Source: Pithys albifrons albifrons (lineage: Eukaryota; Chordata; Aves; Passeriformes; Thamnophilidae). Taken from it: a stretch of 64,000 nt of DNA. Below, one piece after another: positions 1-11,700 of the stretch. Position 1 is the first letter of the stretch. The number at the start of each line of letters is the position of its first letter. The position numbers and the translations under genes are program-made. The notes under the pieces were generated by a model. The model ran no database searches. It was not told the DNA's origin and saw only the letters and a program-made list of their open reading frames with translations. The stretch is from NCBI RefSeq assembly GCF_047495875.1, contig NC_092460.1:12204520-12268519 (forward strand). The letters run 5' to 3'.

Positions 1-3000
1 AGTATCTTGTTTTTGTTGAGCTCCAAAGAACTGTGTAAGGCTTCGTCTTTACTATCATTAGCAGACTCCTCATGATTTTACTGCCATGGTTTAGTACAAT
101 TAAATACTTATTTTTTTCTCAAATAGAACTTCTTATCTATGACATTTTTTAATCGCATCTCTGCTAAAACTTTAAAGCATTGGGTTTGCTTTTGTTGGGA
201 TTTTGCCTTATAAATGTATTGAGATTAGGACCATTATCGTTATTTAGCCATTGACATTTTTACCTTCCTTGATGTAATCAGAAATTTGCAATTTTTTAAC
301 TGTTGTAAAATCTGAGTTGCCCATTTGTAATGGTTCTACCCATGGCTTCCTCAGTAACCACTGTATCTAAGGAAGTTACAAGTATTCCACATGTGTCTTC
401 CACATAGTAGGGGAGGAGGGGTTTTTGGTTTTGGTTGTCCCTTTTTCCTTGGCCGGGGTTGCTGGTGGGAGAGGCTGGAGTCTGATCCCTTCGGTTGCTG
501 GTGGTTCTCCTGTCCTGGGTGAGATTGTTTCATGCTTGTTCCCCTTCCTTGAAGTTTTTAATTGTGTTTGTCTGTTTCATTTGGGTTTTTTTTGGTTTGG
601 TTTTGTTTCTTCCCAATTTTCTTGTTGATCAGTCCCCTTTTCCCTTTCCCCTGGGGGTGGGATCCTACGTACTGTGTACACAGTGTGATTGTGAATGTTA
701 GAAAATATAATTTCTTCTTTTTATTCATTTCAGTTTCTTTTGAGTTAATTTCTTTTCAGTGTTTCTTCCGTTTGCTGGGGAGGCTTTTGAGAGGGGGGAA
801 GGGGGGCCAGTCGAGAGTTGGTAAAAAGCTAGGCTAAACCTGGACACCATTACGTGGATATTTTGCCCATGATGAAATGGAATAATCATAATTTTAATTT
901 TATAATTATAAACCAGAGTTGCACGAGGTGTGTATACAAGATAAGATTGGCAGCATGTTGATCAGTGCTGGAAATGCACAGGGTTGTGCAGGAAATCCAC
1001 TTTTTCAGGAAAACTGGAAAGCACATGAACAAAGTTGGTACTGATTTATATTCTCAGATGTAAATAACCTCCTTCTTTTGTTTTTCCTTTTTGTTTAACA
1101 AAGGATACATCTGCTCCCAAGCCTTCAGGCAAACTGTTTGACAGCAGTGAGGACGAGGAAGACAACACGGACGATGAACGATTCATAATTAAGCCACAGT
1201 TTGAAGGCAAAGCTGGGGAAAAAGTGAGTGAACCCATCACTGGAATTTAGTTTTCCTCTGAGAGTCTATAGGGCCACTTCAGAGGAACAGAACTGGTAGG
1301 CTTGTATTATTACTGAGTATGATTTATATCAATTTACAATAGAATTCCCTTCAACAGAGGAAAGAGTGGCCATGGAGGAAATAATGTGTGGTGTTATCTT
1401 TGTATCCAAAGAAATTCCTGGAAAAGGCCTCAAGAGCTAAAGATTATTAGTATGTTGCCATGAAGTATGAAAAGAAAGGGATTGAACGTTGCTGATTTCC
1501 TCCTCCAGTGCTTAAGAGCACTTGTTTCATTTGTTTAGCTCCTGAGGCTGCAGTCCCGATTTGGCACCGATGAAAGATTCCGCATGGACGCCCGATTCCT
1601 GGAGAGTGACAGTGAGGAGGAAGGTAAAGCTGCCCATACTTCCTGGTTACTGGTAGTAATGGAGCCATATCATGGAGCTTCAGCTTTTGAAGCACCTTAT
1701 GGCCTCCTTTGGCTTCTTTGGTGATCCCTTAAAAGAAAACCACCCACCTCTGCTGTGGCTCTGCATGGGAAACACCAGGGGTGGCTGTGCTTTCTTAAAG
1801 GTGTATGCTGCAAAAGTATTTGGAACAGCTGAGTGAGGCACATGTGCCTAATAAAACAACATTTGAGACTATTTTTAATACAGCATGATATCAGAATGTG
1901 TTTATCCACATTGAAAAACTGGGTAAGCGGTGACTTAGAAAAACCCCCTTTTGGATCATTATATTCATTTAAACTGTTTGTTTTGTAGCCATCCTGCAGC
2001 CTGTGGCTGATTTGGCAGTCTTAAGTAGGGTCATTTTTTTTCTTTAGCAGCAGAAGGCAGAAAAGCTGAAAATAGAAAAAGTTTGAATATCCACCCCCAA
2101 GAAAAAGAAATTAACCCAGTTTTCAGGATTCAATTTCTTTCTGAAACTTAAATTTTTGCCTCACTCTGCTATTCCCTTCATTGCTTTCATGTGATCTTCT
2201 GTAGAGCATCAGCAGTGGCAGAGGGGTTGCAGTTACATGACAGCAGCAGGAAACATGTTAAATACCTGATCTGGCCTTCACATGAAATAGATGCCCAGAA
2301 CTGTTCTAACCCAAGATTTTCTACAGTGCAAGGCACAAAGTCTCTGAGTAGCTTTTAGATAAAGGAAGTGATGTGTTGATAGACGTGAGCTCTGCTAGTA
2401 CTGTAGTGATACTATGCATCAAATATCACAGGCTCAGCAGGGAAAATATAATGTATTTCTTGTTATCTTAGCAGAGACAAAGAGCTTGAAGGCAGATGAG
2501 GAAGACGAACTTGCTGCAGAGAAAAAGAAAACTCTGCAGATACTGGGAAGCCTCTTGAACATCAACCTGGAACAGCCTAAGCCAAGTAAAACAGCAACAA
2601 GTGCCAAGAAATTCAAGTATGAATCATCTGCCATCAGTGAAGGAGTTCTAGGGTGGCTTCAGTTTTGCCGGTGTTTCCTAACCAAAATTTCTGCCTAGAT
2701 GGCTGAGGAAAGTACTTCCTTTCTTGTGTGTATTTGAAGTCAGTATTTAATGGAATTCCCAGGCACTGACTAGCAGGGACTTTCTAAATGTCAATTACAT
2801 TTTGGAGAGATTTTGGTGAAGAAGCCAATTTGAATTTGTATCCTACTGTAAAGGTTTGGGGTAGCTTTCATTTGAGCCTTTAGAGTGTCTCATGGTTTCT
2901 CTTTGCCTTTCTATTTTCTTAGAGACATTAATGCCCTCCGTTACGATCCCACCAGACAGGACCACGCAGTTTTTGAAAGGAAACCAAGTACTACAGAAAA

Positions 3001-6000
3001 GGAGAGGTAATATTACAGCTTGGTAACTATAGTTGTGATGTTTCTCCCCTTAGAGAGAAGCCTATGGCAGCAGACTGAGTTTGAAACTACGCAGACTGCT
3101 ATTTTCTCTTTAGTCCTCCCTGTGATTGCAGAAATCAATATACAATAGGAATTGTGAGCACTAAAACCAGCATGCAGTGTCATCTTTTCTTTGTAGTCCA
3201 TCTACTCTCTGTATGCCATTTTCTGTCCTCACTGAAGGTGAGAAAGGTCAAGTCATGGACTTGAAGATTTGAGAAGTTTTCAAGAGACATGTGTATTAGC
3301 TCTTATCCTGTGAAAAAGCATATTAGCTCTTAACATTTCTTTTGCCAGAAGAGAAATCTGTCCTAAGTATCTTCATTTATGAACTACCACATGTTAAGTG
3401 AAAAGTCCCTTAATGATGTGGGTAATAAAAAGGAGGCTTGTTCCTGCCTTTAGAATCAAAGCTCAGATGTTTCCCCTGCACTGCTCTCTCCCTTAAAAGT
3501 GAACTCCTCATCAATGTGCATGGCTGAGTTTAGGAAAACATCAAGAGCCAGGTGGCTCTTTCTTTTAAAAACAGCTGTGTTGTGTTACTGTCCTCAAACA
3601 ATCCCATTTCAGTAAAGCTAAAAGGAAGAAGAAGAAGAAAGAAGAGAGTGAGAAACTGCCTCAAGTGTCTGAAGAAGTCTATTATGATATTGCTGCTGAT
3701 TTAAAAGACTTATTTGGATCTTCAAAGAGCCAATCAGAGAAACGTGAGGGAATACCCTGGGACAAAGATGATGCAGAAGACTCTGCCCCACCTGACTATT
3801 TGGAACCTGTCTCTGGGAATAACACAGCTCAGGAGCCGAGTGGTTTCAAGTTTTCCTTCTTTGGAGACACAGAGAAGTCAGGTGTAAAAGAAGGTAAGAG
3901 CAGGACAGTGCAATTTCTAGTGAATGGCTCATGTCAGGCACTGTGCAGGACTACGGTGCTTAGAAATTCAGAATCCAGGGCATTTTCAGAGGCAAAAGTG
4001 AGTAATGAGGCAGAATCATTATGATCTTCAGTTACACTTGCCAGGATTGTGGTAGCTCAGCTTGCGCCCCAGGAATCTTGAAAGGGATGTTTTGAGAAAG
4101 AACGATTATTTATTTGTTTTTTTTAAACAGTGATGGACGTTGTTGTCATCCCCTACATTTCTCAGACAGGGAAAAAGGTGATATGCCAAGTCAAAGTTTC
4201 ACACAACCCAACAAGATTTGAAATCAAAGGTGTGTTAATGGAGTAATGTGAGCAAAAGCAAATCTGGAGTTGACACCAAGAACATTCAAGATTGCTTTAT
4301 TATTTACTTAATTTTCTTATTGTACCTTTAGAAAATTGAAACTGAATGACCCATGACTATAGGGGATATAAGTGTTACACACTCAAGATTAAAACATACT
4401 GAATTAAGTCAGTCAGTAAGGTAGGAAACAAAACAAACCATGTGAAGTTAAATGAAAGATTTAAAACAAACCAAGCCCCCCACATTTTTGTTGACTTCAG
4501 AAAGGATTCACTGTTCTGAATGCACTAATAAAGGTTTCAGGATATGAAAGAGACCCCCAGAACAAAGTGAAAAATACCTGAGCAGAGATGTAGTTCAGAA
4601 AGCCCGAGAGGGGGAGGTTTTCATCCTTCTTAAATCTGCTTTTCCAATGTAAGTTCTTCACTGGGAAGTAGGGTTTTTTGCTGGCAAGTAGAGGAATAAT
4701 CTGATTTTTTATTTCAATTGTGATAATCTTGCAGAGCCCTACATCCTTGAAACAATAAAACCTGCAAAAGTCACATGGCAAGAAGATCCACGTTTCCAGG
4801 ACAGCAGTTCTGAGGATGGTGATGAGCCAGAGGCATCAGAAATTGAAAAGGATCAAGAAATGCAAGTTGTATTTGTTTTCTATTTGGTTGTAGTAATTTG
4901 CTGCTGTGAGAATAGCAGCACTCAGGTCCTGGGAAACTGCTGTCTTCATTCCACATCTCTGAGCAACGGAAGTTATCCTGGAAAACCATTCCTTGCTGCA
5001 CAGAGTGTAACAGTGAAACATCCCAACAGCCCATTTGCTTTGACCTTGAGTATAAAAATACAAAAGCTGAGTTTGTGGTTGAACACTGGAGAAATTAAGT
5101 GGGTAATTTTGGTTCAACCCAAACCAGTTTTGGTTTGGCCAAAAGTCAGAGACGTAGTAAATTTTCTTTTATAAAAGGGTCTTTTTTATAGGAGACCGTA
5201 TTTGGTTACTGTGGAGGAATGTTCTTCCATGCATTCTGTTTCTCTGAAGCACTACAGCTTTAACTTGCATTAATGGAATTTGACAGTAACTTTCTTGATG
5301 TTAAAGTTTCCTTGTGTTTGTCCAGGTTTCTTTGCTTGCCACAAAGAGAAAGTACAAGATTTTTCTTCTTCTCCAAAGACGATGAACGACTGAGAGGTAC
5401 AACAGAACTTACTCACTGTCACTCCTTTTTTGGTTTCTTTCAAAAGTCTTACTGAAAGTCAGGGAAGAAGTTCTGTCTAGTTATTTGTTCTGTAACACAG
5501 GTGAGAGGTTTAAGGAAAAAAATAAATTGCAAGTTTTCATTCGTATTTGTGGTCTAAATTGAGGTAGAATCCCATGACAAACTGCTGGTAACAAAAACGC
5601 TGACCATCTGTCTTGCTTCCATTTTTTTTCAGAGAATTGCCTAATATGTACCTGGCCTTTTAGGGCTTACCAAAAAAAAATCACAAATGCCTTTCAGGCA
5701 TATATATCATCATTAATTTTTTCCTGTCCTTCTGGTGTTACTATTCATAGTGTCGAATACTCTTATTAGCCACATATGTCCACATCGTTCTTGATTCTAA
5801 TTAATGTGGATTTTTTTTCTTCTGAATATAGTGAATTTTGTATTTAAAAACAAACAAAACAGCAGCAAAAGGAAACATTCACAGCCTCGAACAATTCCAC
5901 AGACCACAACAAGAATTGCTTCTGATATTTTATGCAGTAACTTATCAGGACAGTCTCAAATAATGTTTTTTTCTTGAGACATATGAGGTAACAGTCATGA

Positions 6001-6850
6001 ACTGTCTTGCTGTGTTCATACAATTAGTGCACTGAAATCTTCCAGCCTGTCTGATTTACAGGCCCTGTTGAAAGTGAGACCTCAGTCCTCAGCAGGCATG
6101 AATTTTCTTGGGAGATGTGGGGTAATGGTGCTGAGCTCTTAATGAAACAGGTGCAATTTCACTGCAGTTCCTATCTTGGCATATTAACTGCTGCTGCCTT
6201 TTGTTTTCTTTAGTACACAGGGCAGTAGTTCAGAGCATTTCTGTTGGAGCCAATCATGTTGTGGGGGATAAGAGATTATGAATGATAGGAAGAATATGAA
6301 GGATAGACCTTCTGACTTGATTGCTGTCTTGCTCATGAGTTTTACAAACAGCAGCATTTTCAGAAGTGTTTAAGGAAATCAATTTGTTCTTTTTTGGGCA
6401 GAGGGCCCAAAGTTATTTTGTAGATCAGTTGATCTCAGTGAAGAACAAGATGGTTGGGAAGATAGACGAAGATTATTGATTGAGGTGAGTATTTAACATC
6501 TCTTCCTTGGTAACTGTGGGCATGAGGAGGGAACACGGCTGCTTATTTGCATGAAGAATTAAGTTCAGGACCTCTAGAAAGGCTGGCAATTTTGTAATTG
6601 CCGAGGAACTAAACTTCTGTAGTATACAAGTGTGCATAACACCATGTTATGATGTCCCGTCAGGTAAATTAGTGAATCTCTGTAATGTACAGGACCAGTT
6701 ACTTAAGTGTATGTAAAAATACAGGTGAATCTAGAAACTTGTATTAATCATTATTATTTTTTTCATAATTTTATGTTGTATTTTAAATATTTCCAGGAAT
6801 GCAGGAAGAAGCATAAGGATGCAAAAAGGAAAGTGAAAGCAAAACAATAA
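1..6850 (+). CDS. NOL8: NOL8 copy A, 3' half (exons 9-17), open but cut by window start
   Basis: C-terminal part of nucleolar protein 8, an RRM protein of the nucleolus linked to pre-rRNA processing. Exons, numbered as in the copy at 34.8-47.1 kb: E9 1104-1223, E10 1539-1623, E11 2472-2616, E12 2923-3006, E13 3613-3893, E14 4735-4861, E15 5326-5396, E16 6402-6484, E17 6797-6850, ending in TAA. Recognisable conserved blocks include [13 protein letters not shown] (E9), [20 protein letters not shown] (E10), [15 protein letters not shown] (E12), GFKFSFFGD (E13), [15 protein letters not shown] (E14) and [14 protein letters not shown] (E15). No stop or frameshift was seen in these exons, unlike copy B. 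The E14 donor is GC (4862-4863). Exon 8 and everything upstream lie outside the window, so I cannot tell whether this copy is complete. It could be the functional NOL8, since the copy at 34.8 kb has two apparent defects. Confidence 0.85.
265..850. other. ~0.58-kb intron segment present in NOL8 copies A and main, absent from B and B'
   Basis: Pseudogene B (15295-15345) passes directly from the flank ending in ATTGATATTTTTAAGACG to the flank GTGGATATTTTTCC. Copies A and main instead carry this T- and G-rich block between them; the equivalent is about 40469-41054. It is either an insertion in the A/main lineage or a deletion in B. It contains no gene I recognise. Boundaries are approximate. Confidence 0.7.
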
Positions 6851-6851
6851 A
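6846..6851 (+). terminator. Polyadenylation signal overlapping the NOL8 stop codon (copy A)
   Basis: The final codons read CAA TAA followed by A, so AATAAA spans the stop codon itself. The same arrangement occurs in the main copy at 47054-47059. Whether this hexamer is used cannot be told from sequence, because cleavage 10-30 nt downstream would leave a very short 3' UTR. Confidence 0.4.
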
Positions 6852-7560
6852 TATTTCTTATTTTACTGATCAGAAATGTTTCATATTTCTTCTTTGAAGA
6901 AGCTGCCAAACAATGTTACTTTCAAAACCCTTTCAAAAATCTAACAGGAAAGAATATTGGCAAAAACTGCTAAGACTTTGTTTCTAAATAGGGACATGTT
7001 TATTTTCAGTTTGATGTTTGTTCCATGTTTTGGGGTTTTGTATGTATGTATATACATATAGAAATACATATATACATATGGTTTAAATGTGACGTGCTGC
7101 TTTGTTCGATTTCTGGTAATTCTATCATATAATGAAGATCTTCTGCTGTGTCCTCTGGCTCCACTGCTGAAGGCTGAGAAAGAACAGATACCTCTTTCTC
7201 TGTAAGATTATATAACTTGTATTCTGCCTAACATAATAGAGAGCATATTTTAGATTGATTTACAAATATTTGGACTGTGTTATTTCTAGGGTGAAAGTTT
7301 CCCAGAAGTTAATGAAAATACATACATAATAGACATATATATATACCCATCTATATATGCGTATGTGCATAAATATGTATGTATATTTACATGCATATAT
7401 AACAGGTTTATGAAATGAATAATTTGTATTTGTTCACAGAGCTGAATTTTTACTTTTTTTATAGAGTTTTTATATTTATAAATACAGGGGACAGATGTTG
7501 CTGGTGTTGTATGCTTGGTATGAAATGAATATCTATTCCTGTATGTTATGTCCACTTAGA
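6851..7560. other. NOL8 3' flank with two TA-rich microsatellite patches
   Basis: AT-rich, gene-free sequence. Two stretches of TATATACATA-like simple repeat lie at about 7040-7080 and 7315-7400. The sequence GAAAGTTTCCCAGAAGTTAA at 7292-7311 marks where pseudogene B resumes after a deletion that removed most of exon 17. Confidence 0.7.
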
Positions 7561-7722
7561 CCTGTGCTGCAGAGGCTCTGCCAAGGCCATCCTGGGCACC
7601 TGCTGCCAGGCCCTGCCTGGCCCCAGCCCAGGGACACCCGAGTGCTTTGCCTTTTGCCTGTGTCCAGAGCAGTAGAACTGTCACATTCCCAGCTGTCTCT
7701 CAGGCTGGACCAAGCACTGGAC
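7561..7722 (-). pseudogene. Inverted PHF7L exon 8 / intron 8 fragment
   Basis: The minus strand reads AGCTGGGAATGTGACAGT, then CTCTGGACACAGG and an intron rich in GGGCTGGGGCC. This matches the end of PHF7L exon 8 and the start of intron 8 (about 10612-10755 on +). The tyrosine/serine-rich change and the missing neighbours show it is a relic. It sits between NOL8 copy A and PHF7L copy 1 in the opposite orientation to all intact genes. Confidence 0.8.
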
Positions 7723-8085
7723 TAAGGTAGTGCAAGTAAGATTCAGCCTCTATTGCAAATAAATCAAGGTAAAGTGACTCATTTGAAACAGCAGGAAAGT
7801 AACTGTTGATACATCTGTCAAATCAGTAACTTCTATATCAAATTTTCACCTCAAACAAGTAATTTTAAGAGATTATAATGTGTTTAAATTTGTACGTGTG
7901 GCTGGGCTTCACCAATGAAGATTTGGGAAGGGCTCTCCTCATGTGGGTGTGCCCTTCCAGCCTGCACAGTGGATTTTTTTGGGGAGGCACAGGGTGCGCA
8001 GAACTGGCCCCACCGTTTAAGTCCTAAGGATCATCTGCCATGGCCGAGCAAGCTTGGACTGTGACAGTGAAGTCCTCAGGACTAC

Positions 8086-8188
8086 AACCTACAGCCCCTG
8101 ATGTTCCCAGGAGGTCTCCCATCCAAGTACTAACCAGGACTGACCCTGCTGAGCTTCCGAGATCTGATGGGATTGGATGTTAGGGTGG
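8086..8188 (-). rRNA. 5S rRNA-derived sequence (pseudogene or 5S-type SINE head)
   Basis: The minus strand contains TCTCGGAAGCTCAGCAGGGT, then TCCTGGTTAGTACTTGGATG and GGAGACCTCCTGGGAA, closing with a degenerate copy of the 5S 3' end (GGGGCTGTAGGTT). This is vertebrate 5S rRNA from about nucleotide 15 onward, including the internal promoter region. The extreme 5' end is missing and the part before TCTCGG is diverged. No terminal T run follows; the following minus-strand sequence is unrelated, so a functional 5S gene is unlikely. It could be the head of a 5S-derived SINE. Confidence 0.8.
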
Positions 8189-8339
8189 AATTTAACTGCC
8201 CTCCTGTTTAAACATAGTATTAATAACTGTCCTCACAGCTTTGAATTTAAGGTGGGGGCAAATTATGCTTTCTATTATTGTTGACATAAGACCTGCCTCG
8301 GAACCTCGGCTGCCGAGGGGAGGTGTCACAGTGGGTGGT

Positions 8340-8440
8340 GGGGGCTGAGGCCAATCCCGCCCATATTCCAGGTGCACGCTGCTGATGTCACAGTGGCCAC
8401 TGTGACCTATGGGGCCAAGGGTACAAAAGGGAACTCTGGG
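8340..8440 (+). promoter_or_regulatory. Candidate PHF7L copy 1 promoter with perfect 20-bp palindrome
   Basis: In order: CCAAT (8351-8355), a GC box CCCGCCC (8356-8362), CCATATTCC, a CRE-like TGATGTCA (8383-8390) overlapping the perfect palindrome GTCACAGTGGCCACTGTGAC (8387-8406), and a TATA-like TACAAAAG near 8421. A likely non-coding first exon follows, ending near CATCTCAAG/GTGACT (about 8598), before the coding exon at 8731. The elements are seen in the sequence. Promoter activity is inferred from position and from the fact that the same layout precedes copy 4. Confidence 0.55.
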
Positions 8441-8730
8441 CTCAGGCCCTGTGTCAGTGTTACCTGACAATGCGAGGAGAAGGAAGAGGAGGATAGAGCT
8501 GCCCAGGGAGAGCCTCACAGTTTCAGGCTCTCAGCCTGTGCTGCAACGTCGTCCACCTCGCACTTCTCAGAATCAGCAAAGGAGCATCTCAAGGTGACTG
8601 TGGTGTTCCTTGACTGGACAAGAGAAGGGGGAGAGGGGCAGAAGCCTCTCTCGTATTTCAGAGCCAGCGGAGAAGAGTCTGGAGCAGACCTCAGTGTTCC
8701 AGTGTCAGGGTCTGACCGCTGAGACGCACC

Positions 8731-11700
8731 ATGTCAGACAGGACAGAGGAAGCCCCCGGAGTGAGTGACCCAGGTGAGACCAAAGTGCCCCTCCCACAGC
8801 CGGGCAGAGGGGCTGTCAAGGATGGCCAGTGCAGGGCTGGAAGTGGTGGCAGGGGAGGCAGGAGCCATCCAGCCATCTCGGGGCTGGGGCCCTCCTTTGC
8901 TCAGCAAGCCGGGCCCAGCTGGGGCAGGAGGCACCTGCTGGGACACCTGTGCCCACAATGGCCCATCCTCTCCAAGGCCTCCAGCCCTGTCCTTCATCCA
9001 GGCAGGCACAGAGCAGTCACAGAGCAGCCCTTGGGGTCAATCCCACAGGGATGCTGTCCCCAGCCCCGCAGAGGTGCCATTCCTGGTGCCATTGACTCTC
9101 TCCCTTTCAGCATGCCTGCTGTGTAAACGATCAGAGGCTGACCCGGACATCTGTGGGAAAAAACTTGAGAGATGTGGGCTCTGTGCCCACATGTTCTGCC
9201 TGGTGAGTTGCTCTCTGGGTTCCCTCCAGCTTTCCAACACGCAGTCCCTGCCACTCTGTCCTTACGAGCGCATCGTCTTTCCTGCAGTTTTTTGCCACTC
9301 TCCTTCATCAGCAAGGGAATGAGCGGGTAGGATTCCTGGGCTTTCTCCCAAAGGATATCCTACTGGCTGTCCACCGGCTGGCACAGAAGGTGAGAGCCTG
9401 ACATGAGCGGGGAGATTTGTACCAGGCGAGGTTTGCTGGAGCTTAGCCCAGACTCCAAGAAAGGAAGACCAGCCCTTGCCAACAGCTCTGGGACAAGGAG
9501 GAGACCCCAGGGCTGCTGCTGATGGGGCTGTTGTGCTCTTTCCAGCGCTGCTTCATCTGTGGCCAGAGCGGGGCCACCATCACCTGCTGTGAAATGGAGT
9601 GTGACCTGAGCTTCCACCTGCCCTGTGCCAAGGAGGCTGGCTGTGTCACCCAGTACATTACACCGTACAGGTACCTCCTTCCCCCTCCTCTCCACCACCG
9701 GGGAGGAGCCCAGCACTTCTCACCCCACCCATCTCTTGTGTCCCCAGCTCCTACTGCCCTGCACACAGACCACAGCAGGCAGTGGAGGCGACTCTCGAGC
9801 CAGGCACCCAATGCCTCATCTGCATGGAGCCTGTGGAGGACAGAAAGACTTTCAAGACCATGGTGTGCCCAGAGTGCAAAAGCACCTGGTTCCACAGGGA
9901 CTGCATCCAAGTAGGAGTAGTTTCCTCACACCCAGGGGAACAGCAGGGGCTCAGCAGCACCAGGGCCTCACTCAGCGCTGCTTGTTTCTCCTGCAGGGAC
10001 AGGCTCTGTCTGCAGGTATTTTAGCCTTCCAGTGCCCCCTCTGCAGAGGCCATCGGGAATTTCTCATGGATATGTTCAATGTGGGGATCCGAATCCCCTT
10101 CAGGTTGGTGTCCTTCTGCCTGGCTCACAACACAGGAGGCTGCAAGTCTTGGCCCTGCACTGCTTTGGGAGGGCCACGTTCAGCTTCTCACAGGAGTTGG
10201 AAATGGCACAGTGGAAAGGGCAGGGACTCACCTGCCAGATGCCAGGGCAGGCGGAGCTCATCAGTTTTCCTTTTCCCTGTCAGAAAGCCATTATGGGAGG
10301 AAGGCAATGCATTCAGGGACCTGGGAGTGAGGCACCACCAGTGCAATGCCAGAGAGTGTCTTTATCCAGGAGGCAGAGAGGAGGCAGAGGAAGAGGGGTA
10401 AGTTGCCAGAGGGGGGCCGTGGGGGGCTCTGCAGAGGATCTGTGCCTTGGCAAGGGCTGAAAGCAGAAGGAGCCTGAAGGAGAGCTTGGCCAGATATCCC
10501 ATGCTTTTGACACTTTGTCCTCACGGCCATCAATCTTTTTGCTTCCCCAGGCCCTGGGAAATGCTCCTGTGCAGCTCCTGTGCTGCCGAGGGTACCCACA
10601 AACGCTGCTCCAACCTGACAGACAGCGCAACCAGCTGGGAATGTGGCAGTTGTGCTCCTCTGGACACAGGTAAGAGACAAAGCACACAGGTGCCCCTGGG
10701 CTGGGGCCATGCAGGGCCTGGCATCAGGTGGCCAGGATGGCTTGGCAGAGCCTGTCTGCTCCAGGAGGGCTGGGGGCACTGCTCTGGCCCAGCCTGCCTT
10801 GGGCCTGGGGAGCCCTTGACCTTCCCACTTCCCCTTACAGCCCCCGGGAATGAGTCAGAGCTGGACATCCCTGACCTGGGCACACAGGACAGCAGCTCCT
10901 CCACCAGTCCTGGGCCTGACCTCACACAAAATGGCTCCTGCCAGCAAGGTCAGGCCCCAGATCCACAGGGCCAGCGCAGAACTCTGCGTGACAGAACCCA
11001 TGTGCCAACACCAAGTGCTGGGCAGCGCCAGCCCAGGCAGAGACAATCGGGGACATCCTGCAGGCAAAACTGCTCCCGCCTGCAACATCGGACCCCAGAT
11101 CCACCTATCGGGTCCACAAGTCCCCATGACAGGAGCCGCGTGAGACCATCAGGTATTGCGAGTCGCACACGTAGCCAGGAAGAAACAGGGACATCGCGCA
11201 GGCAAAACTGCTCCCGCCTGCAACGGCAGACGCCAGATCGACCTGGTGGGTCCAGAGGTCGTTGTGACAGAAGATGTGTGAGACCACTAAGTTCTGGGAG
11301 TAGCAGCTCCAGTCAGGAAGAAACAGAGGCATCCCACAGGGGAAAACGTCCCCACCTGCAATGGCAGACCCCAGATCGATCTCGCAGGTCCAGAAGTCGA
11401 CGTGACAGAAGGCGTGCGAGATCACCAAGTGCTGGGAGTCGCGGCTCCAGTGAGGAAGTGACAGAGACATCCCGCAGGGGAAAACGTCCCGGCCAGCAAC
11501 GGCAGACCCCAGATCGATCTCGCAGGTCCAGAAGTCGACGTGACAGAAGGCGTGCGAGATCACCAAGTGCTGGGAGTCGCGGCTCCAGTGAGGAAGTGAC
11601 AGAGACATCCCGCAGGGGAAAACGTCCCGGCCAGCAACGGCAGACCCCAGATCGATCTCGCAGGTCCAGAAGTCGACGTGACAGAAGGCGTGCGAGATCA

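Noticed and set aside
10447..10840. Upstream extension of the PHF7L exon 9 frame through intron 8 and exon 8
   Set aside because: Exon 8 in this frame is correct, but the stretch 10670-10840 is intronic (GTAAGA donor, TTACAG acceptor) and pieces before 10551 are intron 7. The spliced model gives exact PHF7 homology.
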